DNA of 64,000 nt from Geoalkalibacter_A sp034189505. Its GTDB lineage: Bacteria > Desulfobacterota > Desulfuromonadia > Desulfuromonadales > Geoalkalibacteraceae. The stretch is from the NCBI GenBank assembly GCA_034189505.1, contig JAXHUR010000003.1, positions 1 to 64,000 on the forward strand, in the 5' to 3' direction. Below the pieces are notes generated by a model, which had not been told where the DNA came from, made no database searches, and saw only the letters and a list, made by a program, of their open reading frames with translations. Shown here one piece after another: positions 39,295 to 47,429 of the stretch (its first letter is position 1; each line of letters begins with the position of its first letter). Made by a program: the position numbers and the translations under genes.

Positions 39295-40251
39295 GTGCCT
39301 GATTCGGCCCTGACCCAGTTCCTGTCGGTAATCGTCGAAGAAATCCGCCGCATGTGGTGGTTTTTTCTGGTGGCCTGCCTGCTGGTCGGCATCATCAAGG
39401 GGTATAAGCTCGATCTCAAAATCCGACATGCGGTCAACCGCAGCGGATTCTGGGGAATTCTGATCGCCATTGCGGTCGGCATGGTCTCTCCGCTGTGCGC
39501 CTGCGGCATCCTGCCCGTGGTAATTTCTCTGGCGCTGATGGGGACACCGCTGCCGCCGCTGATGGCTTTGCTGGCAACCTCTCCGACCATGGGACCTGAT
39601 GCTCTGCTGCTGACCTGGCGCGGGCTGGGCAGCGATCTGGCGATCTGGAAAATCATCGGTTCCGGCGTGCTCGGCCTGTGCGCCGGAGCCGTTACGCTGA
39701 TGCTGGAGCGTCGCGGCTGGCTCAACAGCGACCTGGTGCGGCTCAAGCCCGTCTACCGAGAGGATGGCACGCTGGCCAGCGCCCATGAAGTGGGCAAGGC
39801 CTATGGGATCAAGCTTAAAACCATGACGGTTGAGCCTCGTGCAAACCGAGCCCGGTTTATTTTTGATCGCACCGTCGATGCGGCCTTGTTCACCGGGAAG
39901 TTTCTGCTGCTGGCGATTGTGCTGGAGGCGCTGCTGGTGACCTTCGTGCCGATCTCCTGGATCACCGTACTGGTGGGACAGCCCGGCATTCAGTCCCTGG
40001 TGGCCGCATCCCTGATCGGCCTGCCGCTGCCGAGCAATCAGATCCCCATCATACCGATCCTGGCCGGACTCATCGAGCGCGGCATCGATCCGGGGGCGGC
40101 ACTGACCCTGCTGCTTGCCGGCCCGGTCACCAGCCTGCCTGCGATCATTGCCCTGTGGGGGATGTTTCATCGCCGTGTGGTCGGAGTCTTTCTGGCGGTC
40201 GGCCTGTGCGCGTCAATCGGAGTAGGCTGGATTTATCAGTTGACCCTCTGA
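39295..40251 (+). CDS. DUF318-type predicted permease
   Basis: A 318-residue inner-membrane protein starting at GTG 39295. It has about eight hydrophobic segments, the first at MWWFFLVACLLVGIIKG. The family signature appears as VSPLCACGILPVVISL (a CxC pair in a membrane segment) and is mirrored by LIGLPLPSNQIPIIPILAGL in the second half. Relatives include the ArsP-type permeases and other predicted cysteine-containing permeases; a metal or thiol-related substrate is possible but not shown. It starts 38 bp after the degenerate AAA gene. Confidence 0.82.
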   Translation: MPDSALTQFLSVIVEEIRRMWWFFLVACLLVGIIKGYKLDLKIRHAVNRSGFWGILIAIAVGMVSPLCACGILPVVISLALMGTPLPPLMALLATSPTMGPDALLLTWRGLGSDLAIWKIIGSGVLGLCAGAVTLMLERRGWLNSDLVRLKPVYREDGTLASAHEVGKAYGIKLKTMTVEPRANRARFIFDRTVDAALFTGKFLLLAIVLEALLVTFVPISWITVLVGQPGIQSLVAASLIGLPLPSNQIPIIPILAGLIERGIDPGAALTLLLAGPVTSLPAIIALWGMFHRRVVGVFLAVGLCASIGVGWIYQLTL

Positions 40252-40347
40252 TTGCTGCTCCGGCCTTGTTGGTTGTCGGACCGGGAGCTGTCGCCTGCAA
40301 CGATCGAGTTGACGATTTTCTGCCAATATCCCGGGAGTATTTGCCTG

Positions 40348-41400
40348 ATGCCTTCAATCTGCGTTTTTCTCGCCCTGATATTTTTTGCTTTTCCGTTTTG
40401 CGTACCGCAATCCGGCGCGGCTGCCGCGGTGGAACTCTCGGGCAAGGTGGCTGATGATAAGCGGCTGCCGGTTTCCGGGATGCACGTCGAGGCCTGGCCC
40501 GCTGGCTCTCTTGCCTTGGCCGGCGAAGCTCCCCACCGCAGCGCACCCACGGATGAACAGGGGCACTTCACGCTCACCCTGCCGCAGGGCGGAGACTATT
40601 ACCTGCTTGCGCGTGGGGAGGGACACTTCGGTTACTATGGGCGCAACCCGGTGCGTGTGCCCTCCTCAGGTCTTGCCGGAGTCACTCTCGGAGTGAAAGG
40701 GATTTGGCCTCCCGACTTCGATTCGCTGGCGGAGATTTCCCAGGGAATTCTCGGCCGGGTCGCCCATCGCGGCGAGCCTGTGGCGGGGACGATGATCCAT
40801 GTCTACCTCGATCCCTCCAGCGGGTTCAAGGGGATGGGCTTTGCCGTGCTTGGTCCAACGGATGACGAGGGGATGTTCGAGGCCCAGCTGCCGGTCGGAA
40901 CCTATTATCTGGTGGCGCGACTGCGCCGGGACGGCTCCATGGTGGGGCCGCTGCGTGCCGGTGATTTTATCGGCTATTGGCATGGCAATCCCCTGCGGGT
41001 CGAAACCGGGCAAGTTCAGAGAGCGGCGATTTCGCTGCAGGAGGTCCCGGACAAGGTGGTCGAGCAGGCAGATCATCTCTTCGGCGACATCAGCATCTCC
41101 GGTCGGGTTGTCGACCCGGAAGGGCAGCCTGTTGCGGGGTTGCGGGTGCTGCTCTATGACAACCCGCGCATGCTCGATCGTCCATTGTTCGTATCCCAGC
41201 CCACCGATGCCGACGGCGCCTACGTGCTCTCGTTCCCCAAGCCTGGCCGTTATTATCTGCGTGCCCGCAGCAACATCGGGGGCGAACCTGTTTCGGGCGA
41301 ACTGATGGGGGATTACATGGGTGCGGACGGTGAGGACCTCAAGGTCGAGACGGGTGACCACCTGCAGGGGATCGATATCAAGGTGGAGGCATTGTGGTAA
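40348..41400 (+). CDS. Exported protein with three carboxypeptidase-regulatory-like repeats
   Basis: A 350-residue protein with a signal peptide (FLALIFFAFPFCVPQSGAAAA, cleavage near residue 30). Three beta-sandwich repeats follow, each with the pattern 'GxVxDxxGxPVAGxxVxxY...TDxxGxFxLxLPxGxYYLxAR': about 32-115, 130-240 and 255-345 (for example ISGRVVDPEGQPVAGLRVLLY and PGRYYLRARS). Such domains are adhesion or structural modules in periplasmic and outer-membrane proteins. The start at 40348 follows CGGGAG. Its end overlaps the start of the next gene, a lipoprotein, so the two are made together. Confidence 0.8.
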   Translation: MPSICVFLALIFFAFPFCVPQSGAAAAVELSGKVADDKRLPVSGMHVEAWPAGSLALAGEAPHRSAPTDEQGHFTLTLPQGGDYYLLARGEGHFGYYGRNPVRVPSSGLAGVTLGVKGIWPPDFDSLAEISQGILGRVAHRGEPVAGTMIHVYLDPSSGFKGMGFAVLGPTDDEGMFEAQLPVGTYYLVARLRRDGSMVGPLRAGDFIGYWHGNPLRVETGQVQRAAISLQEVPDKVVEQADHLFGDISISGRVVDPEGQPVAGLRVLLYDNPRMLDRPLFVSQPTDADGAYVLSFPKPGRYYLRARSNIGGEPVSGELMGDYMGADGEDLKVETGDHLQGIDIKVEALW

Positions 41401-43301
41401 GGACGGTTGTGCTGATCGTACTGCCTGTTTTTTCTCTTGTTTTTTCTGCCGGATGCCTGCCGCAGCCGGACTCCTCTGCCCTGCAGCGTCTGCCCGAAGC
41501 GGTTCCACACGAGCCGGTGCGTTTGTCAGGGGATGTCCGTCTGACCGAGGACACCTTCTGGAATGGCTCCATCGTTATCGATGGCACGGTGCATTTAATC
41601 AAGGGAAAAACCTTGACCATCGCCCCGGGGGCTGATATTGCCTTCGTGCGCCGGGACGCTGATCAGGATGGTCTTGGCGACGCCGGACTGATGATCGACG
41701 GTGAACTTGTGGCCGTGGGAACGCCTGCGGCGCCCATCCGCTTTCACAGCGCTGAAGCCGCTCCCCGCCCGGGCGACTGGCTCGAAATCCATGTCGATTT
41801 TTCACCGCGCATCGAACTGCGCTATTGCGAGATTCGCCATTCCGCCCACGGCCTCCATGCTCATTTCACCAAGGGAGTGGTCGAGGACTGCGTTCTGGCT
41901 GAAAATATTGACGGCACCCGGCTCGGGCGGTCGCGTTTCGCTCTGCGCAACAATCTGATTGAACGCAACATCGGCAAGGGGATCAATTTCCGTGACTCAC
42001 GGCTTGAGATCCGACGCAACATCCTGCGCTATAACCGGGTGGGGATCTTTCTTTTCGAAAAAGATCGGGACTCTCTGATTCAGGAGAACAATTTTTACGA
42101 CAATGATCTGCATCTGCGCCTCGGGGATTTTTTCACCGGTCACCTGACGCTTTCCCAAAACTGGTGGCAGGGAGCTGCGGCGCAGGAAGCCGCCTCCCGC
42201 ATTCACGACCGGGGGGAGGATCCACAAATCGGCACGGTCAATATTGCGCCGGTCGATCGATGGATAGCAGGCAGCGGTCCACGCGATGATCTGTCGCTGA
42301 CTCCCCTGTGGCAGCAGGAGACGGGAGGTTTTGTGGATATGCTCTCCGCAGGCGTTGACGACACCCTTTATGTCGGTTCCTGGGACGGCACCCTGCGAGC
42401 GCTTGACCTGAACGGGAGTGTCCTCTGGACCCGGCCGCTGGGGGATGTCATCGACGCAGCTCCTGCGGTGCAGGATGATCGACTGTTCGTGCAGACCTGG
42501 GGGCGGCGCGTTTATGCTCTGGGCCGTGGCCATGGAGAGATTCTGTGGCAGTGGTCCTATCCTCCATCCGGGACCGACGATCATCGGCAGGGTGCGTTGA
42601 TGACGCGCGGCGATCTGCTGCTGGTGCCCGCGTGGAATGGCACGCTTTACGCGTTGTCGCAGGACAACGGCGAACCCAAGTGGTCCCTCGAGCTGGGGGC
42701 CGCTCTGAGGGCAGCGCCCGCTCTGGACCGGGAATCGCTGTGGATTGGCAACACCCACGGCGAGGTCTTTAAGGTCGGTCCGGCAGGCGAGATTCTTTGT
42801 CGCTCCAACCTGGGGGGCGCGGTTTTGACTCCTGCCGGCATAAGCAGCGAGGGGCCGGTTTTTCTGACGCGCGACGGAATTTTGAACGCTCTGGATCAGG
42901 ACGGTGTTTCCCGCTGGCGGACAGAGTTGGACGAAGTCTGTTTTTACGCTGCACCGGTGCTCTCCGGCGACGCAATGTTCGTGGCCACCGCCGGCGGGAG
43001 TTTGTGGAAAATCGACACCGACAATGGCGCCGTTCTGTGGCGGACTCGCCTGTCCGGACCCGCTTACGCCACCCCGGTGGTTCATGGCGGACGGGTCTAT
43101 GTTGGGGATAACGAAGGGACGCTGCAGGTGTTCAACGCCGACAGCGGAGCCCTTCTTGTCAAACAGGCTTTGCCCGCTGCCATCCAGGGCGGGCCCGCCG
43201 TCCGGGGGGAATCCCTGGCGCTGGGTGCACGCGATGGTGCCGTGCATCTTTTCCGGATAACTCCCTCCGTTGCCATGGGAGTTTCAAGCGAGGTTTTCTG
43301 A
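41394..43301 (+). CDS. Lipoprotein combining a NosD-like beta-helix and a PQQ-type beta-propeller
   Basis: A 635-residue lipoprotein from GTG 41394, overlapping the previous stop by 7 bp. The lipobox is FSAGC (Cys21). Residues about 45-290 form a right-handed parallel beta-helix with right-handed coils such as GLHAHFTKGVVEDCVLAEN, IRRNILRYNRVGIFLF and QENNFYDNDLHLRLG, the pattern of CASH/NosD proteins. Residues about 305-630 form a PQQ/BamB-like propeller with repeated blades (LYVGSWDGTLRALDLNGSVL, LFVQTWGRRVYAL, LLVPAWNGTLYALSQDNG). The fusion is unusual. It should sit in the outer membrane facing the periplasm. Confidence 0.85.
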   Translation: MVRTVVLIVLPVFSLVFSAGCLPQPDSSALQRLPEAVPHEPVRLSGDVRLTEDTFWNGSIVIDGTVHLIKGKTLTIAPGADIAFVRRDADQDGLGDAGLMIDGELVAVGTPAAPIRFHSAEAAPRPGDWLEIHVDFSPRIELRYCEIRHSAHGLHAHFTKGVVEDCVLAENIDGTRLGRSRFALRNNLIERNIGKGINFRDSRLEIRRNILRYNRVGIFLFEKDRDSLIQENNFYDNDLHLRLGDFFTGHLTLSQNWWQGAAAQEAASRIHDRGEDPQIGTVNIAPVDRWIAGSGPRDDLSLTPLWQQETGGFVDMLSAGVDDTLYVGSWDGTLRALDLNGSVLWTRPLGDVIDAAPAVQDDRLFVQTWGRRVYALGRGHGEILWQWSYPPSGTDDHRQGALMTRGDLLLVPAWNGTLYALSQDNGEPKWSLELGAALRAAPALDRESLWIGNTHGEVFKVGPAGEILCRSNLGGAVLTPAGISSEGPVFLTRDGILNALDQDGVSRWRTELDEVCFYAAPVLSGDAMFVATAGGSLWKIDTDNGAVLWRTRLSGPAYATPVVHGGRVYVGDNEGTLQVFNADSGALLVKQALPAAIQGGPAVRGESLALGARDGAVHLFRITPSVAMGVSSEVF

Positions 43302-43426
43302 TGGCGCTGTCCCAAGAAATCATCCGCATTCATCTGCCGGCAGCTCTGGTCGTGGGGGCAGGCGCCACCCGCCTTTTCCTTTGCCGAAACCGCGCTCTTG
43401 CTTCGGGGGAGCCGAGGCGGCGGTGA
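43301..43426 (+). pseudogene. Short coupled ORF, possibly a frameshifted gene remnant
   Basis: ATG 43301 overlaps the stop of the lipoprotein gene by one base (TGATG) and has GAGG about 7 bp upstream, so translation should start. The frame gives 41 residues (MALSQEIIRIHLPAALVVGAG...) and stops at 43426. In another frame the coding-like sequence continues as AAVNQALFRGCTLALKAVRE to a stop at 43485. This looks like a frameshifted short gene; a genuine micro-protein is also possible. No family recognised. Confidence 0.35.
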
Positions 43427-43805
43427 ATCAGGCATTGTTTCGAGGTTGTACCCTGGCGCTCAAGGCCGTGCGCGAGTCAAATTAAATAAAACGGGCCGCC
43501 GGCGGATCAGGATTACGTTGACGCGCGCGACAACTTGGTGGGGATCTGCCACGAAAACGCTTCGCTCACCGGAATCTTCCGAACATCCGACGATCTTTTT
43601 TGACCGCGACGACTATCCCGCAGTAGACTGTGGCGAAGACATGGCCGGTGCGGGTGGTCCCGTCGACCTTGTGCTGTACGGTCTCCGGCGAACGGCGCCT
43701 GTAAGTGATGCGGAGCCGCGCCGGTAAATTTATGAATTCTGCTTCTTCTGAACCGCATTTGCGCAAATTCAGGAGAAGATCAATCTTTATCGGGAGGTTT
43801 TTTCG
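43427..43805. other. Intergenic stretch after the broken ORF
   Basis: Apart from the tail of the broken frame (to 43485) I see no credible gene. Open frames exist on both strands but have no family resemblance or ribosome site. Near 43790 a GGGAGG ribosome site belongs to the next gene. No promoter stands out. Confidence 0.5.
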
Positions 43806-44411
43806 ATGAACCGGATTGCAACCTGGCTTCTGATTGTTTTTGCAACGGTTTGCGTTGTGTCCTCCGGTGCCGGGCAAGCCACCGCCTGCGTGGGCAAAAC
43901 TCTTGTAATCGGGACCACGCCGAGCGCGCAGCAGCAGCTGCTGGCCGAGATCGTCTCTCTTCTGATCTCCGAGCGCACCGGCACGACCGTCAAGATCGAG
44001 CGTTTTGAGGGGGCCGACGCGACTCACCAGGCGCAGATGCGCGCTGAGGTCGATATCACCATCGGCTACACAGGGGAAGGCTGGGTGCGCGTGCTGCAGC
44101 AAGCTCCGGCGGATGATGCTCAGGCCGTCTTCGATCAGGTCAAGGAGCGCTACAACAAAGAGTTGAATCTGATCTGGCTGCAGCCCTTTGGTTTTGAACA
44201 TCCGTCTTCAGTTTCGGCTGAGCGGGCCGATCAGGTCGCGCCGGTGGTTCGCAAGGATACGCTGAAAAAGTTTCCCGCCCTGGCGCGCTTGATCAATAAG
44301 CTCGGCGGTGCGATCGACAACGAAAATCTCGACGCTCTGGATCGGCAGGCTCAGGAGCGTGCCATGCGGGATGTGGCGCGTGATTTTCTGCGCGACAACC
44401 GGTTGATCTGA
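43806..44411 (+). CDS. Short ProX/OpuAC-like periplasmic substrate-binding protein
   Basis: A 201-residue exported protein with a signal peptide (WLLIVFATVCVVSSGAGQATA). The mature N-terminus, KTLVIGTTPSAQQQLLAEIVSLLISERTG, and EVDITIGYTGEGWVRVL resemble the glycine-betaine/choline binding protein family (OpuAC). It is only about two thirds of the normal length (about 270-300), and the ligand-binding second lobe seems shortened. No ABC permease or ATPase gene is adjacent; DUF362 and polyferredoxin genes follow, separated by 31 and 3 bp. It may serve as a solute sensor or chaperone and not as a transporter component. Confidence 0.7.
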   Translation: MNRIATWLLIVFATVCVVSSGAGQATACVGKTLVIGTTPSAQQQLLAEIVSLLISERTGTTVKIERFEGADATHQAQMRAEVDITIGYTGEGWVRVLQQAPADDAQAVFDQVKERYNKELNLIWLQPFGFEHPSSVSAERADQVAPVVRKDTLKKFPALARLINKLGGAIDNENLDALDRQAQERAMRDVARDFLRDNRLI

Positions 44412-44442
44412 GCTGATCTCAATTTTCCGGCGAAAGGATTCT

Positions 44443-45363
44443 ATGGCTTCCATCGATCGTCGTGCCTTCATCCGCAACGCGCTGCGCTGTGCCTTCGCCG
44501 GTGCGGCCTTTGGTGCTCTCCCGCTGCTTGATCTCACGGCGCTTGCCTCGCCTGCACAAGCAAAGGTCAGGCTGGCGCGCCGTCAATCCTCCGATATCGC
44601 TGAACTTGTTTCGCAGACTCTTTCCGCCCTCGGCGGGATGGAGTCTTTCGTGCGTCCCGGCGAAACGGTGGTAATCAAGCCCAACATCGGCTGGGACCGG
44701 ACACCGGAAACCGGCGCCAATACTCACCCGCTGGTGGTTCGGGCGCTGGTTGAGCATTGTCTCGAAGCGGGGGCCAAATCCATAGACATTTTCGACCGCA
44801 GCTGCAACGATCCGCGTCGCTGCTACGTCAGCAGCGGCATCGAGGAGATGGTCAAGGGTTTGAAGTCGGACCAGGTGCGTATCTCCCACATGGATCGCCG
44901 CGCCTACCGCGAAATTGCCATCCGCTCCGGCGTTGAACTGCAGCGCTGGCCCTTCTATCAGCCGGCACTGGAGGCCGATCGCTATATCAATGTTCCCGTG
45001 GCGAAACACCATGGCCTCTCCACCCTCACTCTCGGATTGAAAAACACCATGGGCGTTATCGGCGGCAATCGCGGAGTGCTGCATCGCAGTCTGCCCGAGG
45101 CTCTGGCGGACATCAATACCGTGGTCCATTCGGACCTGACGGTGATCGATGCCACCCGCATTCTGGTGGCCAACGGTCCGCAGGGCGGACGACTGGAGGA
45201 TGTGCGGGAGACCCGCACCCTGATCGCTTCACCCGATATCGTTGCCGCCGACAGTGAGGCCACCCGCCTGTTCGACCTGGACCCTCATGACCTGCCCATG
45301 ATTACGGTGGCGGCACGGCGCGGACTCGGCGTGATGGATCCCGCCCGTATCGAACAGGTCTGA
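44443..45363 (+). CDS. Tat-exported DUF362 protein
   Basis: A 306-residue protein with a twin-arginine signal (RRAFIRNALRCAFAGAAFGALP, Arg at residues 5-6) and an AQA-type cleavage site near residue 42. The rest is a DUF362 domain: ETVVIKPNIGWDRTPETGANTHP, HCLEAGAKSIDIFD, INVPVAKHHG, LGLKNTMGVIGGNRG and VIDATRILVANGPQGG. DUF362 is found alone or beside Fe-S domains in anaerobes and its function is unknown. No ferredoxin Cys cluster is present in this chain; the next gene, 3 bp downstream, provides many. Export by Tat suggests a folded, possibly cofactor-bearing protein. Confidence 0.88.
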   Translation: MASIDRRAFIRNALRCAFAGAAFGALPLLDLTALASPAQAKVRLARRQSSDIAELVSQTLSALGGMESFVRPGETVVIKPNIGWDRTPETGANTHPLVVRALVEHCLEAGAKSIDIFDRSCNDPRRCYVSSGIEEMVKGLKSDQVRISHMDRRAYREIAIRSGVELQRWPFYQPALEADRYINVPVAKHHGLSTLTLGLKNTMGVIGGNRGVLHRSLPEALADINTVVHSDLTVIDATRILVANGPQGGRLEDVRETRTLIASPDIVAADSEATRLFDLDPHDLPMITVAARRGLGVMDPARIEQV

Positions 45364-45366
45364 TCC

Positions 45367-46902
45367 GTGCGCCTTTCCTCTCTGCGGATTTTTGTCCAGA
45401 TCTTCTGCCTGCTCGGATTTCTTGTTCTCTTTCTGCTCACGGAGTATCGCGGGCAGGACTCTCTTCAATACCCGGTCAGCCTCCTTTTTCGCATCGATCC
45501 GCTGGCCGCACTGGCCGCTGCCCTGGCACCGGGGGCGTTCAGCCTGGGGCTGCTGTGGCCGGCGCTGGTGGTTATTGCGTTGACTTTCATACTCGGACGG
45601 TTTTTCTGCGGCTGGATCTGCCCGCTGGGGACCACCCTCGATGGTATGGGGCGTCTGGTCGGGCGCGGACGCGGCAGGAATGTCAAGCCGTCCTGGCGCC
45701 GCCTGAAATATCTGCTTCTGGCTGCGCTTACGGCCGCAGGCCTTTTCGGCCTGCAGCTGTTCGGGCTGTTCGATCCCCTCAGCATCTTTCTGCGTACCCT
45801 GACTCTGAGTCTCTATCCCGCATTCGACCTGATGATGAATGCGGTGTTCGATTTTTTCTACCAGCATGACGTGCCGCTGCTTTCATCACTGGTCAACGGC
45901 TCCTATGACTTTTTCCGCCAGTACGTTCTGGCTTTTCATCCACCTGTTTTCACTCTGGGACTGTTGACCCTGGCGGTTTTTATCCTTCTGATCGTCCTGG
46001 AGAAGGTCGAGCGACGCTTCTGGTGCAAAAATCTCTGTCCCCTGGGGGCGCTGCTGGGGCTTTGCTCTCGCTATGCGCTGTTGCAGCGCGAACCTTCCGC
46101 CACTTGTTCCGGGTGCGCTTCCTGCCTGCAGAATTGCCGCAGCGGGGTCGACAACGACGGACGCCGCCATCCGGATGAGTGCCTGGTCTGTCTCGATTGC
46201 GGCGGCTTCTGTCCGCAGGAGAAGGTCCGTTTCCAGTGGGGGACACCCCGGCCTTCGGCCGGAGTCGATCTGCCGCGCCGCGACCTGATGGTGGCCGTGG
46301 CCACTGGTGTTCTGGTGGCGCCGGTGGCGCGTGCCGCTCCGGCCCCGGCGGACCGCCGCTCTTATCTGCTGCGCCCTCCCGGAGCCCTGGCGGAAGATGA
46401 GTTTCTGCGGCGCTGTATCCGTTGCGGAGAGTGTATGAAAGTCTGCATCGGCGGCGCGCTGCATCCGGCCCTGCTTGAAGCGGGGGCCGTCGGGTTATGG
46501 ACGCCGCGCCTGGTCCCGCGCATCGGGTATTGCGAATACAACTGCACCCTCTGCGGTCAGGTCTGTCCTACCGGTGCGTTGAAGCTGCTGCCGCTCGAGG
46601 AGAAAAGAAAATTCGTGCTGGGCATTGCCGTGTTCGACCAGGACCGCTGCCTGCCTTTTGCACGCCGTGAAGAATGCCTGGTGTGCGAAGAGCATTGCCC
46701 CACTCCGCAGAAAGCGATTGTCTTTGAAGAGAAAAAGGTACAAACCGCTGAAGGTGTGCGCACATTGAAAATTCCCCGTGTGGTGGCGGATCGCTGCATC
46801 GGCTGCGGCATCTGCGAGACCCGCTGTCCGGTCGAAGGGGCCTCGGCGATCCGGATCACAAATGAAGGGGAAACGCGCCGCGAGAGAGATCCCTGGAGTT
46901 GA
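45367..46902 (+). CDS. Membrane polyferredoxin, NapH-like part fused to a NapG-like part
   Basis: A 511-residue protein starting at GTG 45367. Residues 1-235 hold about five membrane helices with two NapH/NosR-type motifs, CGWICPLG (C81, C85) and CKNLCPLG (C220, C224). Two ferredoxin-type clusters follow (C247-C257 and C272-C282). At 304-323 comes PRRDLMVAVATGVLVAPVARA, which looks like an internal twin-arginine segment, and then four more Cys groups (C350-C360, C389-C400, C437-C444 with C428, C477-C487). This is the order NapH followed by NapG in one chain. It would pass electrons from quinol to a periplasmic acceptor; no reductase gene is nearby. Confidence 0.82.
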   Translation: MRLSSLRIFVQIFCLLGFLVLFLLTEYRGQDSLQYPVSLLFRIDPLAALAAALAPGAFSLGLLWPALVVIALTFILGRFFCGWICPLGTTLDGMGRLVGRGRGRNVKPSWRRLKYLLLAALTAAGLFGLQLFGLFDPLSIFLRTLTLSLYPAFDLMMNAVFDFFYQHDVPLLSSLVNGSYDFFRQYVLAFHPPVFTLGLLTLAVFILLIVLEKVERRFWCKNLCPLGALLGLCSRYALLQREPSATCSGCASCLQNCRSGVDNDGRRHPDECLVCLDCGGFCPQEKVRFQWGTPRPSAGVDLPRRDLMVAVATGVLVAPVARAAPAPADRRSYLLRPPGALAEDEFLRRCIRCGECMKVCIGGALHPALLEAGAVGLWTPRLVPRIGYCEYNCTLCGQVCPTGALKLLPLEEKRKFVLGIAVFDQDRCLPFARREECLVCEEHCPTPQKAIVFEEKKVQTAEGVRTLKIPRVVADRCIGCGICETRCPVEGASAIRITNEGETRRERDPWS

Positions 46903-47058
46903 CCCTGATCGCTTGCAATTCTTCCTCCCTAAGGTAAAGTCCTCATAAAAGATTCACATGACGAAGAAGAGGCGACGTACATGTTGCTCATCACGGTGCA
47001 AGTCGTCTGGATTGCTGCCGGGAAGCGAAACTGTTGGAGATTTTGTTGGAGGAAAAAG

Positions 47059-47355
47059 ATGGATACCCACGAAAAAAAAGAGATTTACCGGGCCAAAATA
47101 GAAGCCCAGCTTGATGAATGGGGGGCACGCATCGACCAGCTCAAAGCCAAAGCCAAGCAGGCCGATGCCGATATGCGCATCAAGCTTGATGAACAGATTC
47201 AATCTTTGAAAAAACGCCGCGAGGATCTGCGCGGCCGACTTGATGAACTTAAAAAATCAAGCGGTGACGCGTGGCACTCCATCAGCGAAGGGATTGATCA
47301 TGCGATGGACGATCTGAAAGGTGCCTGGGAAGAGGCCAGGAAGAAGTTCAAGTAA
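47059..47355 (+). CDS. Small coiled-coil protein
   Basis: A 98-residue highly charged protein from ATG 47059 behind GGAGGAA; the frame upstream to 46981 lacks a ribosome site. It is one long helix with heptad-like Leu/Ile/Ala spacing: EIYRAKIEAQLDEWGARIDQ, LKAKAKQADADMRIKLDEQI and LKKRREDLRGRLDELKK, ending with a GIDHAMDDLKGAWEEARKKF tail. Similar proteins occur in Geobacter-like genomes as single genes of unknown function. A terminator follows at once. Confidence 0.75.
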   Translation: MDTHEKKEIYRAKIEAQLDEWGARIDQLKAKAKQADADMRIKLDEQIQSLKKRREDLRGRLDELKKSSGDAWHSISEGIDHAMDDLKGAWEEARKKFK

Positions 47356-47371
47356 CGCGGATCACCATGAA

Positions 47372-47421
47372 AAGAACAAGCCCCGTGCAGCACATTGCCA
47401 TGCAGCACGGGGCTTGTTCTT
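47372..47421. terminator. Bidirectional terminator between the coiled-coil gene and the diguanylate cyclase
   Basis: A 17-bp perfect stem (AAGAACAAGCCCCGTGC with its complement, 47372-47388 and 47405-47421) with a 16-nt loop. It lies between two converging genes and can serve both. Confidence 0.88.
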
Positions 47422-47429
47422 GTGCATTT

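Noticed and set aside
43566..44201. A 211-codon minus-strand frame over the ProX-like gene and its upstream gap
   Set aside because: Most of it is opposite the signal-peptide-bearing plus-strand gene and it shows no family features.
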